Assembly (NCBI RefSeq): GCF_011751075.1
Contig: NZ_JAALLN010000005.1
Location: 208,868 to 272,867, forward strand
Direction: 5' to 3'
Origin: Flavobacterium poyangense
Lineage (GTDB): Bacteria > Bacteroidota > Bacteroidia > Flavobacteriales > Flavobacteriaceae
Length of the DNA stretch: 64,000 nt
Part shown: one piece after another, positions 28,466 through 37,102 of the stretch
Numbering within the stretch: position 1 is the first letter of the stretch
Layout of the letters: each line of letters starts with the position of its first letter
Position numbers and translations under genes: made by a program
The notes under the pieces: model-generated
The model's database searches: none
What the model was told of the DNA's origin: nothing
The model's input: only the letters and a program-made list of their open reading frames with translations

Positions 28466-29040
28466 ATTCTAATTTGTTTTTTGACTTTAGTTTTGTTTGT
28501 ATTCTGGAATAGTAAATAGTAGTTGTGTTAAAATTGGATCAGTTTTCCGTAGTAGACTGTCTTGATCCATTTAGGTCTAGAGCCACTATCAGATCGATTT
28601 TTTATTGTTTTTCAATCGTTTATTTCTTCTGATAGTGTAAAGATGGACTTAAAAGCGGGCTTTGAAAAATAGCTGCTTAGTGGTTTGACATTGATGTTCC
28701 GGGGCTTTACAAAGTTGTACAGTGAACGGATAAAATTGAAAAATAGTTTTTGGAAAAAGCTAATAGGAAAAAGGGAAGCTAATCGTTTAAATCCGTTCTA
28801 TATTCAATAGGGCTATCTTATTTGTAAAGACTTAAATGATGTTTTAATAAGCAGGATGCTCGAATGGAATTATTAGTTGGCATCCTGCCATTAGAATTCT
28901 TTAATTAAACTAGAAGAAAATGTTTTACCTGGAGTAAAATGATATCTTCAACAAGCTTAGTATGGAAGCTATAAAGTTTTTCTCCAGATTGTATTTTAAT
29001 TGTATTGGTTTACCAAGTATTACAAGCGCAATTGATTTTA
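28466..29040. other. Gap with inverted repeat between immunity gene and 2447-aa gene
   Basis: 575 bp with no supported gene. GCAGGATGC (28851-28859) and GCATCCTGC (28880-28888) form a perfect 9-bp stem with a 20-nt loop, 150-190 bp past the end of the immunity gene on the minus strand. It may end or attenuate the toxin transcript. The part near 28466-28700 is a likely promoter region for the giant genes, but I cannot point to a convincing box pair. Confidence 0.45.
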
Positions 29041-29415
29041 TTAAACTTTCGTTCCATTTAACGGATGAGTTAATAAAAAATCACGCCAGCCAATTACTAT
29101 TTGCTTAAAATCTGTAGTTGGTAATTCATAGACAAATGCATTATCATCATAAAGTTCAACCCTGTCTTGATATATCATAATGCTAATATTCTCACTGGCA
29201 TTACTTTCTTCATAATTGGTATCCAGTAAAGCAGATTCAATATCGGGTAACAAATCTTCATTAATTTCTTGAGGATTTGACCATTCGTATACAAATAAGT
29301 TTAAATGTTTATTTTGAATGTTTGGATATTTGGCTATTCTCCTGGGGCCGTTACCCAATTGTTCTACTGAATTTACAAAGTTAATTTTGTATTTATTTAT
29401 TAAATCAGGATTCAT
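29041..29415 (-). CDS. Probable immunity protein for the EndoU-type toxin
   Basis: A 124-aa acidic, soluble protein with no signal peptide, starting 17 bp after the stop of the toxin gene. It has alternating beta strands and helices ending in a pattern such as NISIMIYQDRVELYDD and TTDFKQIVIGWRDFLLTHPL. This pattern (IYxDxV, then xxEFxxIxxxWxxFL) is common among small immunity proteins of polymorphic toxins. No named Imm family can be assigned with certainty. Position, size and acidity make a cognate inhibitor of the RNase the best explanation. It would protect the producer cell in the cytoplasm. Confidence 0.68.
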   Translation of the reverse strand: MNPDLINKYKINFVNSVEQLGNGPRRIAKYPNIQNKHLNLFVYEWSNPQEINEDLLPDIESALLDTNYEESNASENISIMIYQDRVELYDDNAFVYELPTTDFKQIVIGWRDFLLTHPLNGTKV

Positions 29416-29432
29416 ATAATTAAAATTTTAGG

Positions 29433-32366
29433 TTAATTAAAACTTGGATAAACAGATTTTATAATTCCATTCTCAGTATAAAAAACAACTTCAACATTAT
29501 CAGACATACGTCCTTTTAAATGCCCGTTTTTAAGCGCTCTATTATTATATGCAAAAGCTAATTCTTCGTGTAGTTTTTGTTTTGTCCAGGTATTAGGAAA
29601 AAAGGTACTGTTTTTCTTCTTTATAATCCAACCTCCATTGATTGGACAATTTGGATCATATATTTTGACTTTAGCTTTATAATAACCGAGGCCTTGTGGA
29701 CCAACAGTAGTTGTATTACCTATTATTACTGCAGTTCCATTTTGGATCGCATCATTGTGGTGGACCCCTTTGGCAATCCATTGATATTGATTATCGGTAT
29801 AAGGAGGAGCTGAATTGTGATACTTTTTAAGTAATTTGGATTTGATTTGACCTTTAAAAATCCCGATTTCTATTTCATTAGAATTACTGATGATACGATA
29901 TGCTTCTAAAAAGTCAACAGTTCTTTGATTTTTTAAAAATTTAATTTCATTTTCCCAAATGTCAACAAGATTATATTGTTTTGGAATACCATTTACAATT
30001 CGGGTGTGAAGAAAATTTAGCTTTGCCCAGTCTGTCCTTTTTTTAAGGTTGAAAAAACAGACAAAGAAATCATATTTTTCTTCATCGGTAAAAGTGTTAA
30101 ATCTATCTATAATGTTATTGGAAACATTAGATGGTAAGTTATTTAGTTTCTGAAGCATTTCAGTAATTAAAGCGGCTGCATCGTAGACAGATTTGATTGC
30201 ATTCATTACCTCAGCATTCAATCCGGACGATTTGCCTACTTCAATTAGTTTTACTTCCTCTAACATTAAATCTGCTGTAGCATCAAAAAGTTTCTTTTTT
30301 ACTATGATATCTGTACTCAATGTAACTACTGCTAAAGTGTTAAACCATACATTAGCTTTTTCTGTAAATGCTTTTATATCAGGATCAGTCGTTGTAGTAT
30401 TGATGTAATCATTAAGGGATGATAAATTATCTGCGGTGAATGTTACTGCATTGTGCGATCCTTCTACCGCTCTCCAAAACAATACCGTTTCTGCGGCAGT
30501 AGCCGTCCCCGTGTAAACAGATCTTACTTTTGATAAATATGTCAAATACTTTAGATTGTTTAAAGCTCCAATTCCACTTAAACTTGTTGCTACAGCATAA
30601 ACAAGAGCAAGACCGAAATCTATTTTCTTTAAATCGCTGTAATCTTGCATATAATATAAAAAGAATACAGGAATATTTGGAATAGGATTGTTTAGATTAA
30701 TCTGCGTTTCGGGATCTTTAAAAGTTTCAACTAAATCTGAATCAGGTTTAAAACCTATAATCGAAATGGGTTGATAGAGGTCATAGGTACCATATAAATA
30801 AGTAAAACTTGTTACCCTTTGATTGTTTTCTTTTAAGCTTTTAAAATTAGTTTCTCTTGTTGTACTTTTTTTGCGGATCTCTATTTTTTTGCCCTTAATT
30901 TCACCCAAAATGTATTCATCTGTTGTTGATATTAAAGAGGAATCTGTTTGATGATTGGTAGCCGAGTCGTATGCCAGAATTGCTGGAGAAGTTACATTAT
31001 CATAATACTTTGTTCTTTGAATTGTATTTCCTTCATCACTAACTAATTTCATATAATATGATTCAGGATATACTCCAAAAATATTTGCAGGTTGAGAGTA
31101 GGATGGATCTGCATAGATAGGATTGTATTCTGATTTTTTCCATATTTGATATAACATCAAAATAAATTTCTTTCTATTATCTTCAGTTTCGAGTAATCCA
31201 AAAGTATATTCTAGTGGTCCAAAATTATACCTCCCCGTTCTGTTATCGTCTATTTTTAAATATAATACTTCAAAAAGGGTTTGTTTAGTATCATAAGTAC
31301 TTTTTTGGTTATATGTATTTGTAAGCTGATATACTTGAATTTCCATTAGCATTTGCAGTAAATAGTTTCTTTCTGCTGCCGATACTGAGTCAAAAGTGAA
31401 AGATTGTATAATTTTTAATGCTAGTTCTTCTCCATTATTCCATTCCGTTAAAAGATGACTATAATCACTAATCTTTTTCAGTAAGTTAACTTTATCATAT
31501 GAAGGAACTGTTGCCAACGCTTCAGCAGAAAGACATCTTGCTAACCAGTAGAATTGTTCTCTTTTAGTAGCCTTTTTAATCGAAATGTAATTTGCATAGA
31601 AACTTTTATAAAAATGGGTTAAATTTAGCATGTAATCCTCCAAGACTGAAATAGTTGGATTTGCAAATATTGGTTGGTTACTCCATTCGAATCTTTGACT
31701 ATTTATGTACCGACCAAAATCAGTATCTATATTTAGTTCAACTAAATTAAAGATATTTTCTATAGAGTGGATTTGTATTGCCATTTTGGCAAGTAAAAAG
31801 GCCTTAGCCTGTTTGTCATTTACATCTGAAAGCGGTGTAACAAACAACCCGATTTTATGGCTGTAAAATTGCATTGCAGTACTGCTTAACTCAATGTTTT
31901 TTGCTACCAGATTTGGAAAAGCTTCGGGCGGAATACTAATCTGCCAGGTTGCATAATCTACAATAGGAACATTAGGCTGGTATAGCCATTTATAGGTTTC
32001 AATTTTGCAGAAATCTGTATACGGAGAAGCAACTTTTAGTTTTTTAACAATTATTTCATCTCCCGCTGATGCTGATTTGAATGTGTATTTGTGATTTTTT
32101 AATTGATGAAGTTTTTCTTTAGTTTCATCTAAAAAATATTCCAGAAAAAAAGTTTCTTCATAGAAACCACCAATTACGTCTTTGTCTATTTGGCCCGCTA
32201 AATCGATAGCCCTGAAATCTTCTTTTACTGTTTCTTTAAATTTTTTTGTAACGCCATCAACGACAGTTTCAAATGAATTTAAGAAGCCATATATGGTATA
32301 TTTGGGGTTAATTAAACCAGTAAGTTTAACAACATTTCCGGATTTTAAAATTGCAGCTTGTTCCAT
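29433..32366 (-). CDS. Polymorphic toxin with C-terminal EndoU-family RNase domain
   Basis: A 977-aa protein. Residues 1 to about 550 are a helical and beta carrier region containing REQFYWLARCLSAEALATVP. A hydrophobic helix region near 590-620 (FGLALVYAVATSLSGIGAL) resembles pre-toxin segments. The last 118 residues match the bacterial EndoU nuclease pattern: KGVHHNDAIQNG (His869, His870), GYYKAKVKIYDP, KKNSTFFPNTWTKQKLHEEL (FFPxxW at about 922-927), and the terminal SVYP. EndoU toxins cleave RNA in target cells. The start codon overlaps the stop of the 725-aa gene (TAATG), so the two are translationally coupled. An immunity gene follows directly. No signal peptide, so delivery must be by a particle, lysis or a dedicated route. 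Confidence 0.77.
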   Translation of the reverse strand: MEQAAILKSGNVVKLTGLINPKYTIYGFLNSFETVVDGVTKKFKETVKEDFRAIDLAGQIDKDVIGGFYEETFFLEYFLDETKEKLHQLKNHKYTFKSASAGDEIIVKKLKVASPYTDFCKIETYKWLYQPNVPIVDYATWQISIPPEAFPNLVAKNIELSSTAMQFYSHKIGLFVTPLSDVNDKQAKAFLLAKMAIQIHSIENIFNLVELNIDTDFGRYINSQRFEWSNQPIFANPTISVLEDYMLNLTHFYKSFYANYISIKKATKREQFYWLARCLSAEALATVPSYDKVNLLKKISDYSHLLTEWNNGEELALKIIQSFTFDSVSAAERNYLLQMLMEIQVYQLTNTYNQKSTYDTKQTLFEVLYLKIDDNRTGRYNFGPLEYTFGLLETEDNRKKFILMLYQIWKKSEYNPIYADPSYSQPANIFGVYPESYYMKLVSDEGNTIQRTKYYDNVTSPAILAYDSATNHQTDSSLISTTDEYILGEIKGKKIEIRKKSTTRETNFKSLKENNQRVTSFTYLYGTYDLYQPISIIGFKPDSDLVETFKDPETQINLNNPIPNIPVFFLYYMQDYSDLKKIDFGLALVYAVATSLSGIGALNNLKYLTYLSKVRSVYTGTATAAETVLFWRAVEGSHNAVTFTADNLSSLNDYINTTTTDPDIKAFTEKANVWFNTLAVVTLSTDIIVKKKLFDATADLMLEEVKLIEVGKSSGLNAEVMNAIKSVYDAAALITEMLQKLNNLPSNVSNNIIDRFNTFTDEEKYDFFVCFFNLKKRTDWAKLNFLHTRIVNGIPKQYNLVDIWENEIKFLKNQRTVDFLEAYRIISNSNEIEIGIFKGQIKSKLLKKYHNSAPPYTDNQYQWIAKGVHHNDAIQNGTAVIIGNTTTVGPQGLGYYKAKVKIYDPNCPINGGWIIKKKNSTFFPNTWTKQKLHEELAFAYNNRALKNGHLKGRMSDNVEVVFYTENGIIKSVYPSFN

Positions 32367-34543
32367 TATAAAGATAAGTCTAGGTCTAACATTAATTCTT
32401 TTTTTACGTCTTCTTTTACATGCTCACTATATCCCCTAGTAAAATGATAGTTTCGATCAAGTGAGTAAATATAAATTGGAGCTTCCGGCTGTATTAATTC
32501 ATTTTTACCTTCAGCATTTTCGGCCACGATTGCAGCCTTGTATTTCTGGTATTTGATGTTTTCTTGAGATAATAATTCACTACCATCTTCAAAGAGATCT
32601 ATTAAAAAGAGACGAGGATTCTTTTTGTCAGATGTAATTAACGCTCTCAATGATTCATTTTCGCTTTTGGTTAATCCCAGAATAATTTTATTTGGAGTAG
32701 AATTATCTAGTGTTTTTAATTCCAACCCTGTAATGATTTGTAAATTATCAGTGAAGATTTTTATATTATAATAATAGGGATCCGGCAAAATATAGGTTTT
32801 ATTTTTCGTTACCGAACCGCTTGCACTAGCTGTTGTTTTGGTACTTGAGGTTGTATTTCCGGTTGCAGAAACAGCATTATTCATTGTATCACTTACTTCT
32901 GTTAGATATGTGACACGGGAAACTGCGGGGGGTAATTCAATTCCGGTTTCAATAATATCATTTACCCTAAGAGTTTGCACTATTGAAATGCCTTGTTGTT
33001 TTTTATCGTAAAATTCATTGACAATATTTAATTTTTCAGAAGTCAATCTGGAATAACTATCGGTATCACTTAATTTTAATAAAGGTTGAGCGTTAATTAA
33101 ATGGAAGACATTATCAAAAAAGTTTGTTTCTTTATATAGAGTAACAGAATTTTCATTTTCATCAAATGTCGTTCCCACAGCATATTTATCCGTTTTTCCT
33201 TGGTAAAGTAAGATAGTAAGTGTCGCAATATTTTTGCCTTGTACAGCAGGTGTTGTTAGTTGAATAGTTGAGGTTAGATTACTGTAATTTCCGGATTCAT
33301 CAGGAGGTAATTGTAAACCATCGGCATTAATGAAATTGTCCTTTTGGGCATTAGCAATTTTAGCAATCTGCCCATAAAAAGCTGCATTTTTATTGTTGTC
33401 GGTTGTAAACTGCAGATAGAGATTATTTGCTGTAATCGTATTTGCCTGTACTTGATTGTTAATCATAACCGGCCACCCGAAAGTTCCATAAGTTATGGAC
33501 GTCATTGGAACAATTCCGGTTTCTGAATCTGCCAATAAACCTATTTTTAAGTTAGCGGAATCTATAGGATTTATTTTATAATTAATCTCGCTATCATCAT
33601 AGAAACCATAACTACGTGTACGATCACTTTGAATGTAGAGGTACCAGCTATTTTTGGTGTAGAAATTATTGATTATACTGTTAAAAATTTCAGTGTCCTT
33701 TTTAGAATTTTTAACTCCTTCACTAACAATGTTTACATTGCCTTTAGGAACAAAAAGCCCATAAAAAGCGGCGATATCAATAAATTGTATGATTTGTTCT
33801 CTTTGTAGTTTTTTTTGCAAATCAGTACCGGAGAGTATGATCTTAGCATCGGTTTGACGAGCATATTCTAGATCAAAAACAAATTCTCCATTGTCAAAAT
33901 TATTTTTGTAATCGCCATAGTTTAAAACAACATCAATACCGCATTCGCCTTGTGCAAAATTGCCAAGTGATTTACCTATATCAATTAAGGGAAGTTCGAA
34001 ATTATTTTTTTCGTTAAAAGTGCCGTTAATCTCTATAAATTCAGATTCTTTAAAAAAGAAATCGGACAATGAAGTTGTGAGGTCAGTTATGGTTTCATCA
34101 TAACCAATATACTTAGCAGAAAAATCCGGTATGGGAATTAGAGTACCTTGTGCATCTTTGCGATTGCGGTGAAAATCATTAAAATCTTTGTTTATGTGAG
34201 CGATAAAATCTGATGTTAGTACTCCATTGTCGGGAATAATTTTTGGATTAGCGGCTGTTGTAAAAAAATCACTTTTTTGCAGGCCTCTGTATACAAAGTA
34301 TTTGATATTTAGTCCCGGAAATGGTTGTTTGTATGGACGAAGAATAAGATTTACTTTTTCAGCATTGGCAGTTTGAGGTTGTATCAGAACAACTCCTTTA
34401 CAGATTGCATAAGCCTTTTTAGGAGCATCTAAAGTGAATTTGGAGGTCAGGTTAAATTCGGTGTCCGAATGGGGACCAAAGGCTTGTTGCTGATTTTGCA
34501 CAAACCCTCCTGACTCCACGAAAAAATGAGATAGTGAAGACAT
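32366..34543 (-). CDS. Large protein coupled to the EndoU toxin, possible adaptor or carrier
   Basis: A 725-aa protein with no signal peptide. The N-terminal domain contains FTLDAPKKAYAICKGVVLIQ, LILRPYKQPFPGLNIKYFVY and RGLQKSDFF. I do not recognise a named family, but the arrangement, with a large beta-rich protein translationally coupled to a toxin, suggests a loading or delivery partner. A low-complexity Ser/Thr stretch (NAVSATGNTTSSTKTTASAS, about 560-580) separates the N-terminal part from a C-terminal domain. It starts 30 bp after the spanin-like gene, so the toxin genes are co-transcribed with the lysis genes. The function is inferred only from position. Confidence 0.55.
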   Translation of the reverse strand: MSSLSHFFVESGGFVQNQQQAFGPHSDTEFNLTSKFTLDAPKKAYAICKGVVLIQPQTANAEKVNLILRPYKQPFPGLNIKYFVYRGLQKSDFFTTAANPKIIPDNGVLTSDFIAHINKDFNDFHRNRKDAQGTLIPIPDFSAKYIGYDETITDLTTSLSDFFFKESEFIEINGTFNEKNNFELPLIDIGKSLGNFAQGECGIDVVLNYGDYKNNFDNGEFVFDLEYARQTDAKIILSGTDLQKKLQREQIIQFIDIAAFYGLFVPKGNVNIVSEGVKNSKKDTEIFNSIINNFYTKNSWYLYIQSDRTRSYGFYDDSEINYKINPIDSANLKIGLLADSETGIVPMTSITYGTFGWPVMINNQVQANTITANNLYLQFTTDNNKNAAFYGQIAKIANAQKDNFINADGLQLPPDESGNYSNLTSTIQLTTPAVQGKNIATLTILLYQGKTDKYAVGTTFDENENSVTLYKETNFFDNVFHLINAQPLLKLSDTDSYSRLTSEKLNIVNEFYDKKQQGISIVQTLRVNDIIETGIELPPAVSRVTYLTEVSDTMNNAVSATGNTTSSTKTTASASGSVTKNKTYILPDPYYYNIKIFTDNLQIITGLELKTLDNSTPNKIILGLTKSENESLRALITSDKKNPRLFLIDLFEDGSELLSQENIKYQKYKAAIVAENAEGKNELIQPEAPIYIYSLDRNYHFTRGYSEHVKEDVKKELMLDLDLSL

Positions 34544-34573
34544 ATTTTGATTGGATTTTTTAAGAATTATTAT

Positions 34574-35071
34574 TTAAACCAGAACCGGCTTATAGATTTT
34601 ATAAACAAATCGCAGAAGCAAAAAGACCATTACCAGAAGTAGCGATCTCCCCATCCAGATTTGTATCTTCTGCCAAAAAGTTAAGTGATTGACAAACTTG
34701 GTAATCGTAATTGTTTTTTCCTGTACTTCTTTAACTTGTTTCGATTTCCAGGCGGCGTATAGTTCCTGTTCTTTGAGGTGACAGTCTACCGAAAGTGCTT
34801 GCTTGTCAAGTCGAACCTTTGGGCTTTTTAAGATGCGTCCCGCTTCGGCCTGAATAACATTTTTAAGGACTACTTTTCCGTTAAGGCATTCCAGTAGTGC
34901 CTTGTAGGAACTACTGTCATTTGCTATTTTAAAAACAGTGTCATGTAAAGTTTCGGTGATGGTGATGGTCTGGATTTTATTTTCGTTTTGTACCGGTTTC
35001 GGACTTCGACAGGAAATGAGGATCAGGACAAGAATGAATAAAAGCCATGGTAATTTTAGTTTTTGAGTCAT
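34574..35071 (-). CDS. u-spanin-like lysis lipoprotein
   Basis: A 165-aa protein. It has an N-terminal lipoprotein signal with lipobox LISC (Cys21), a charged periplasmic segment of about 110 residues (ERLYAAW-type helix, KSKQVKEVQEKTITITKFVN), and one C-terminal membrane helix (SLLLVMVFLLLRFVYKIY). This is the layout of unimolecular spanins, which join outer and inner membranes and fuse them in the last step of phage lysis of Gram-negative cells. It lies 26 bp downstream of the endolysin gene, the usual place for a spanin. The topology evidence is strong; sequence-level homology to named spanins is not claimed. Confidence 0.7.
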   Translation of the reverse strand: MTQKLKLPWLLFILVLILISCRSPKPVQNENKIQTITITETLHDTVFKIANDSSSYKALLECLNGKVVLKNVIQAEAGRILKSPKVRLDKQALSVDCHLKEQELYAAWKSKQVKEVQEKTITITKFVNHLTFWQKIQIWMGRSLLLVMVFLLLRFVYKIYKPVLV

Positions 35072-35097
35072 AGAGAATAGGGTTTAAGAGTTTGATT

Positions 35098-35550
35098 TTA
35101 TAAGCGTAAAAAGCCTGTCATGTTTGTAAGGTCACGTTTTCTTCTGGCAACTTTATAACCTTCTCGGCTGCCGGAATTGTTGGTATTTCCTTCAATTGTG
35201 AATGCAGTATTTCCTGTGATTTTTTCAATAAAGCCGGTGTGTCCCGTCCCATTTTTGAAATTCATAATAAAAACATCCCCGCGCTGAGGTGTTTTTTGCA
35301 CCAAAAGAGGTCTCGAATTATATTGATCCAACACACCCGCGGTTTTCTTTAAAGGATTTTTTTGATTGGTTTGCTGCGAAGCTTTCTGATTACACCAGTA
35401 AACAAAAGCCATACACCAGGGATGTCCTTTGTCTAGTCCGACGCTTCTTAGGTAAATTTCGACTTCGGGGCCTGCATTACTGTTTCGTGGCATTTCTTCG
35501 ACACCAATCTGAGCAGTGGCGATTTCTAAAGTTTTTTCGGGGAGTGTCAT
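35098..35550 (-). CDS. CHAP-type endolysin (cysteine peptidoglycan hydrolase)
   Basis: A 150-aa protein, the whole of it one CHAP-like domain of the type found in Bacteroidota phages (TIGR02594-like). The catalytic Cys is Cys46 in HPWCMAFVYWCNQ, the His is His104 in GTGHTGFIEKI, and Glu120/Asn122 in IEGNTNNSGSREG complete the active site. The N-terminus TLEIATAQIGVEEMPRNSN is typical. It lacks a signal peptide, so it needs a holin to reach the peptidoglycan, and the gene overlaps the holin-like gene by 4 bp (ATGA). It cuts peptide bonds of peptidoglycan during lysis. Confidence 0.88.
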   Translation of the reverse strand: MTLPEKTLEIATAQIGVEEMPRNSNAGPEVEIYLRSVGLDKGHPWCMAFVYWCNQKASQQTNQKNPLKKTAGVLDQYNSRPLLVQKTPQRGDVFIMNFKNGTGHTGFIEKITGNTAFTIEGNTNNSGSREGYKVARRKRDLTNMTGFLRL

Positions 35551-35834
35551 AACTGTTTTCCGTTTAGCTGTTTAAATTTTTGCAATTCATCAACCAGTTG
35601 TTGGTTGATGAGCATGAGTTCTTTGTGTTGTATTTCCATTTTTTTTATGGTGTCGGTAGCAGAAGTAAGCCTTGCTGTGAGATCGTCGAGAAGATCACGG
35701 TAATATTTTACGGCACTTATGGTATTGTCAAGTTCGGCTGAACGATCTTCGGCGAGTGATTTTCGCATAGAGAAAAACCAGGTGATAAATGCGGCAAAGA
35801 ATGCGGTTAGAGTGGGGTATAAAAATTGCTCCAT
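35547..35834 (-). CDS. Holin-like small membrane protein
   Basis: A 95-aa protein with one N-terminal membrane helix (LYPTLTAFFAAFITWFFSM, about 4-22) followed by a long charged coiled coil (about 25-90, DDLTARLTSATDTIKKMEIQ). It overlaps the endolysin start by 4 bp, so the pair is translationally coupled. The position directly before an endolysin and the single short membrane segment fit a class III-like holin or a holin-associated coil protein of Bacteroidota phages. Small size and coil content also fit an anti-holin. No residue-level family evidence. Confidence 0.6.
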   Translation of the reverse strand: MEQFLYPTLTAFFAAFITWFFSMRKSLAEDRSAELDNTISAVKYYRDLLDDLTARLTSATDTIKKMEIQHKELMLINQQLVDELQKFKQLNGKQL

Positions 35835-35861
35835 TGATAGTTATTGAAATTTGAGTATTAG

Positions 35862-35978
35862 GGTTTGAATTATTTTGGTCAGATTACCAGAGAGTTGTTT
35901 GACGAGGAAACGCAATCGGAGTTTTTTTTAGATGCTGAGGTGGAGTTACATCCTTTTGAGATTGCAAATATTAGGTAA
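35862..35978 (+). pseudogene. Possible C-terminal remnant of a phage gene
   Basis: A plus-strand frame of 38 codons, open from after a stop at 35859, with no start codon, ending ELFDEETQSEFFLDAEVELH then PFEIANIR and a TAA. The acidic, well-formed amino-acid order looks like real protein rather than chance, in a region where the working genes run on the minus strand. I cannot name the parent. It may be debris of a lost gene from the ancestral phage. Confidence 0.3.
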
Positions 35979-36124
35979 AAAAAGCCCTAAAAAAAGCAAA
36001 TGCAAGGAGGGTGTACATTTGTATTCTAGGACTTTACAGAGTTGTTCAGAAGAAGAACAAACCTCATTTTTAGAGTATTAAATGATGCATCTTTGCATCA
36101 TCATTGCAGATTTGTTTTTTTAAG

Positions 36125-36370
36125 TTATGATGGTTTCCCTTGATTATTTATTAGCTCTTCAATTCTTCGCAATTCTGAAGTGATTGGTGTACAAAGAATT
36201 TCATACAAAGTAGTTCGCGAAATAGGGTAAACGGGATACACATATTTACGCCACACTACGGTAGTGGGAATATCTTCCGTTTTGTGTTTTTGATACAATT
36301 CTTTAACAAGTTTGTAGCGTAATAGTTTATTTTTTTGAATTCCGAGGCTTCTGCTTGAAGATATAGACAT
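36125..36370 (-). CDS. Small phage-type protein, paralogue of 39342-39596
   Basis: An 81-aa basic protein. The core NKLLRYKLVKELYQKHKTED followed by IPTTVVWRKYVYPVYPISRT and TLYEILCTPITSELRRIEEL is almost identical to the protein at 39342-39596. The segment YPISRTTLYEIL resembles a helix-turn-helix recognition helix, so DNA binding is a reasonable guess. I do not recognise a named family. No signal peptide. The two copies lie on either side of the repressor region, both on the minus strand. Strong conservation between copies shows that both are, or recently were, under selection. Confidence 0.7.
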   Translation of the reverse strand: MSISSSRSLGIQKNKLLRYKLVKELYQKHKTEDIPTTVVWRKYVYPVYPISRTTLYEILCTPITSELRRIEELINNQGKPS

Positions 36371-36916
36371 AAGATGTGGTATTTAGAATGATAGAAAAGG
36401 ATGAAAGGTTCTTGAAAATGAGAGAGTAGTTTAAATAATGATGCAATCAGAATTAGAAATTATTTGAATAATGAGAATTGTGATATAGTAAATAAAACAG
36501 CCAAAACCATTTGATCATTTTTAATAAATGGTTTTACACTTCTCTAAAGCCATTTGGCATCGGACCCTGTTCTGGGGCCGTGTTCGTTATTTTTTAACAA
36601 TTTGAGTCAGCAATTCCCGCGTAAGAACTCCGTTTCCGGAATTTTTTCAAATCCGGATTCTAAAAAAAGGATGCGTTTTTGGCTGTTTGTTCTTAAAGCA
36701 GAAATTGCTTGCTTCTCGGTTCTTGTTTCTCCTCATGAGGAAAAAGAGGAACCGCTTTTTACTGTTGGAGGACTGTTTTTTTACCTTATACTCGGAACAT
36801 TAGAGTATTTTTTAATCCATGATTTTTAAGTACGATGCTTTAATAGTAGTTAACAATCTGGTGTTGTTTAGTAGAGAAGTCAATACTGAAATTTTAGTTT
36901 TTGAACTCATTTATAA
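36371..36916. other. Intergenic region with two hairpins
   Basis: No convincing gene. AAAACCATTT (36503-36512) and AAATGGTTTT (36526-36535) form a perfect 10-bp stem with a 13-nt loop, and read on the minus strand it is followed by a T-rich run, so it may attenuate the minus transcript. TCCGGA occurs at 36635 and 36652 as a second small stem. A 91-codon plus-strand frame at 36554-36829 with hydrophobic ends lacks codon-level or context support. This gap may be where ancestral phage genes were lost. Confidence 0.4.
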
Positions 36917-37102
36917 TTATTTATTCGTCAGGTTTTGAGACTGATAACTGACTTTGGTTTTAAGTTTACTTAAATAGAGTTTTAAGATTATTCTCATTCT
37001 AAAATAGAACCATTCTCTGAATAAAAGTATTGGTTTTAAATTTGTTGCAATCAATAGAATTGTTAAAATTACGGAGATGTATATATCGTCATTAAGCTGC
37101 AT
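36917..37102 (-). CDS. Possible small membrane protein coupled to the DUF3164 gene
   Basis: A 61-aa frame whose ATG overlaps the last codons of the DUF3164-like gene (the CATGCAGCTTAATGA junction), so it could be translated by coupling. It has one hydrophobic helix (IYISVILTILLIATNLKPIL) and a basic tail. No family recognised. The start is plausible, but the short length and AT-rich context leave real doubt. It may be a phage early membrane peptide or a chance frame. Confidence 0.4.
   Translation of the reverse strand: MQLNDDIYISVILTILLIATNLKPILLFREWFYFRMRIILKLYLSKLKTKVSYQSQNLTNK

Noticed and set aside
36554..36829. 91-codon plus-strand frame in the control region
   Set aside because: Starts at an ordinary ATG but has no homologue-like motif, an unusual Ser/Phe-rich composition and hairpins inside; not supported as a gene.
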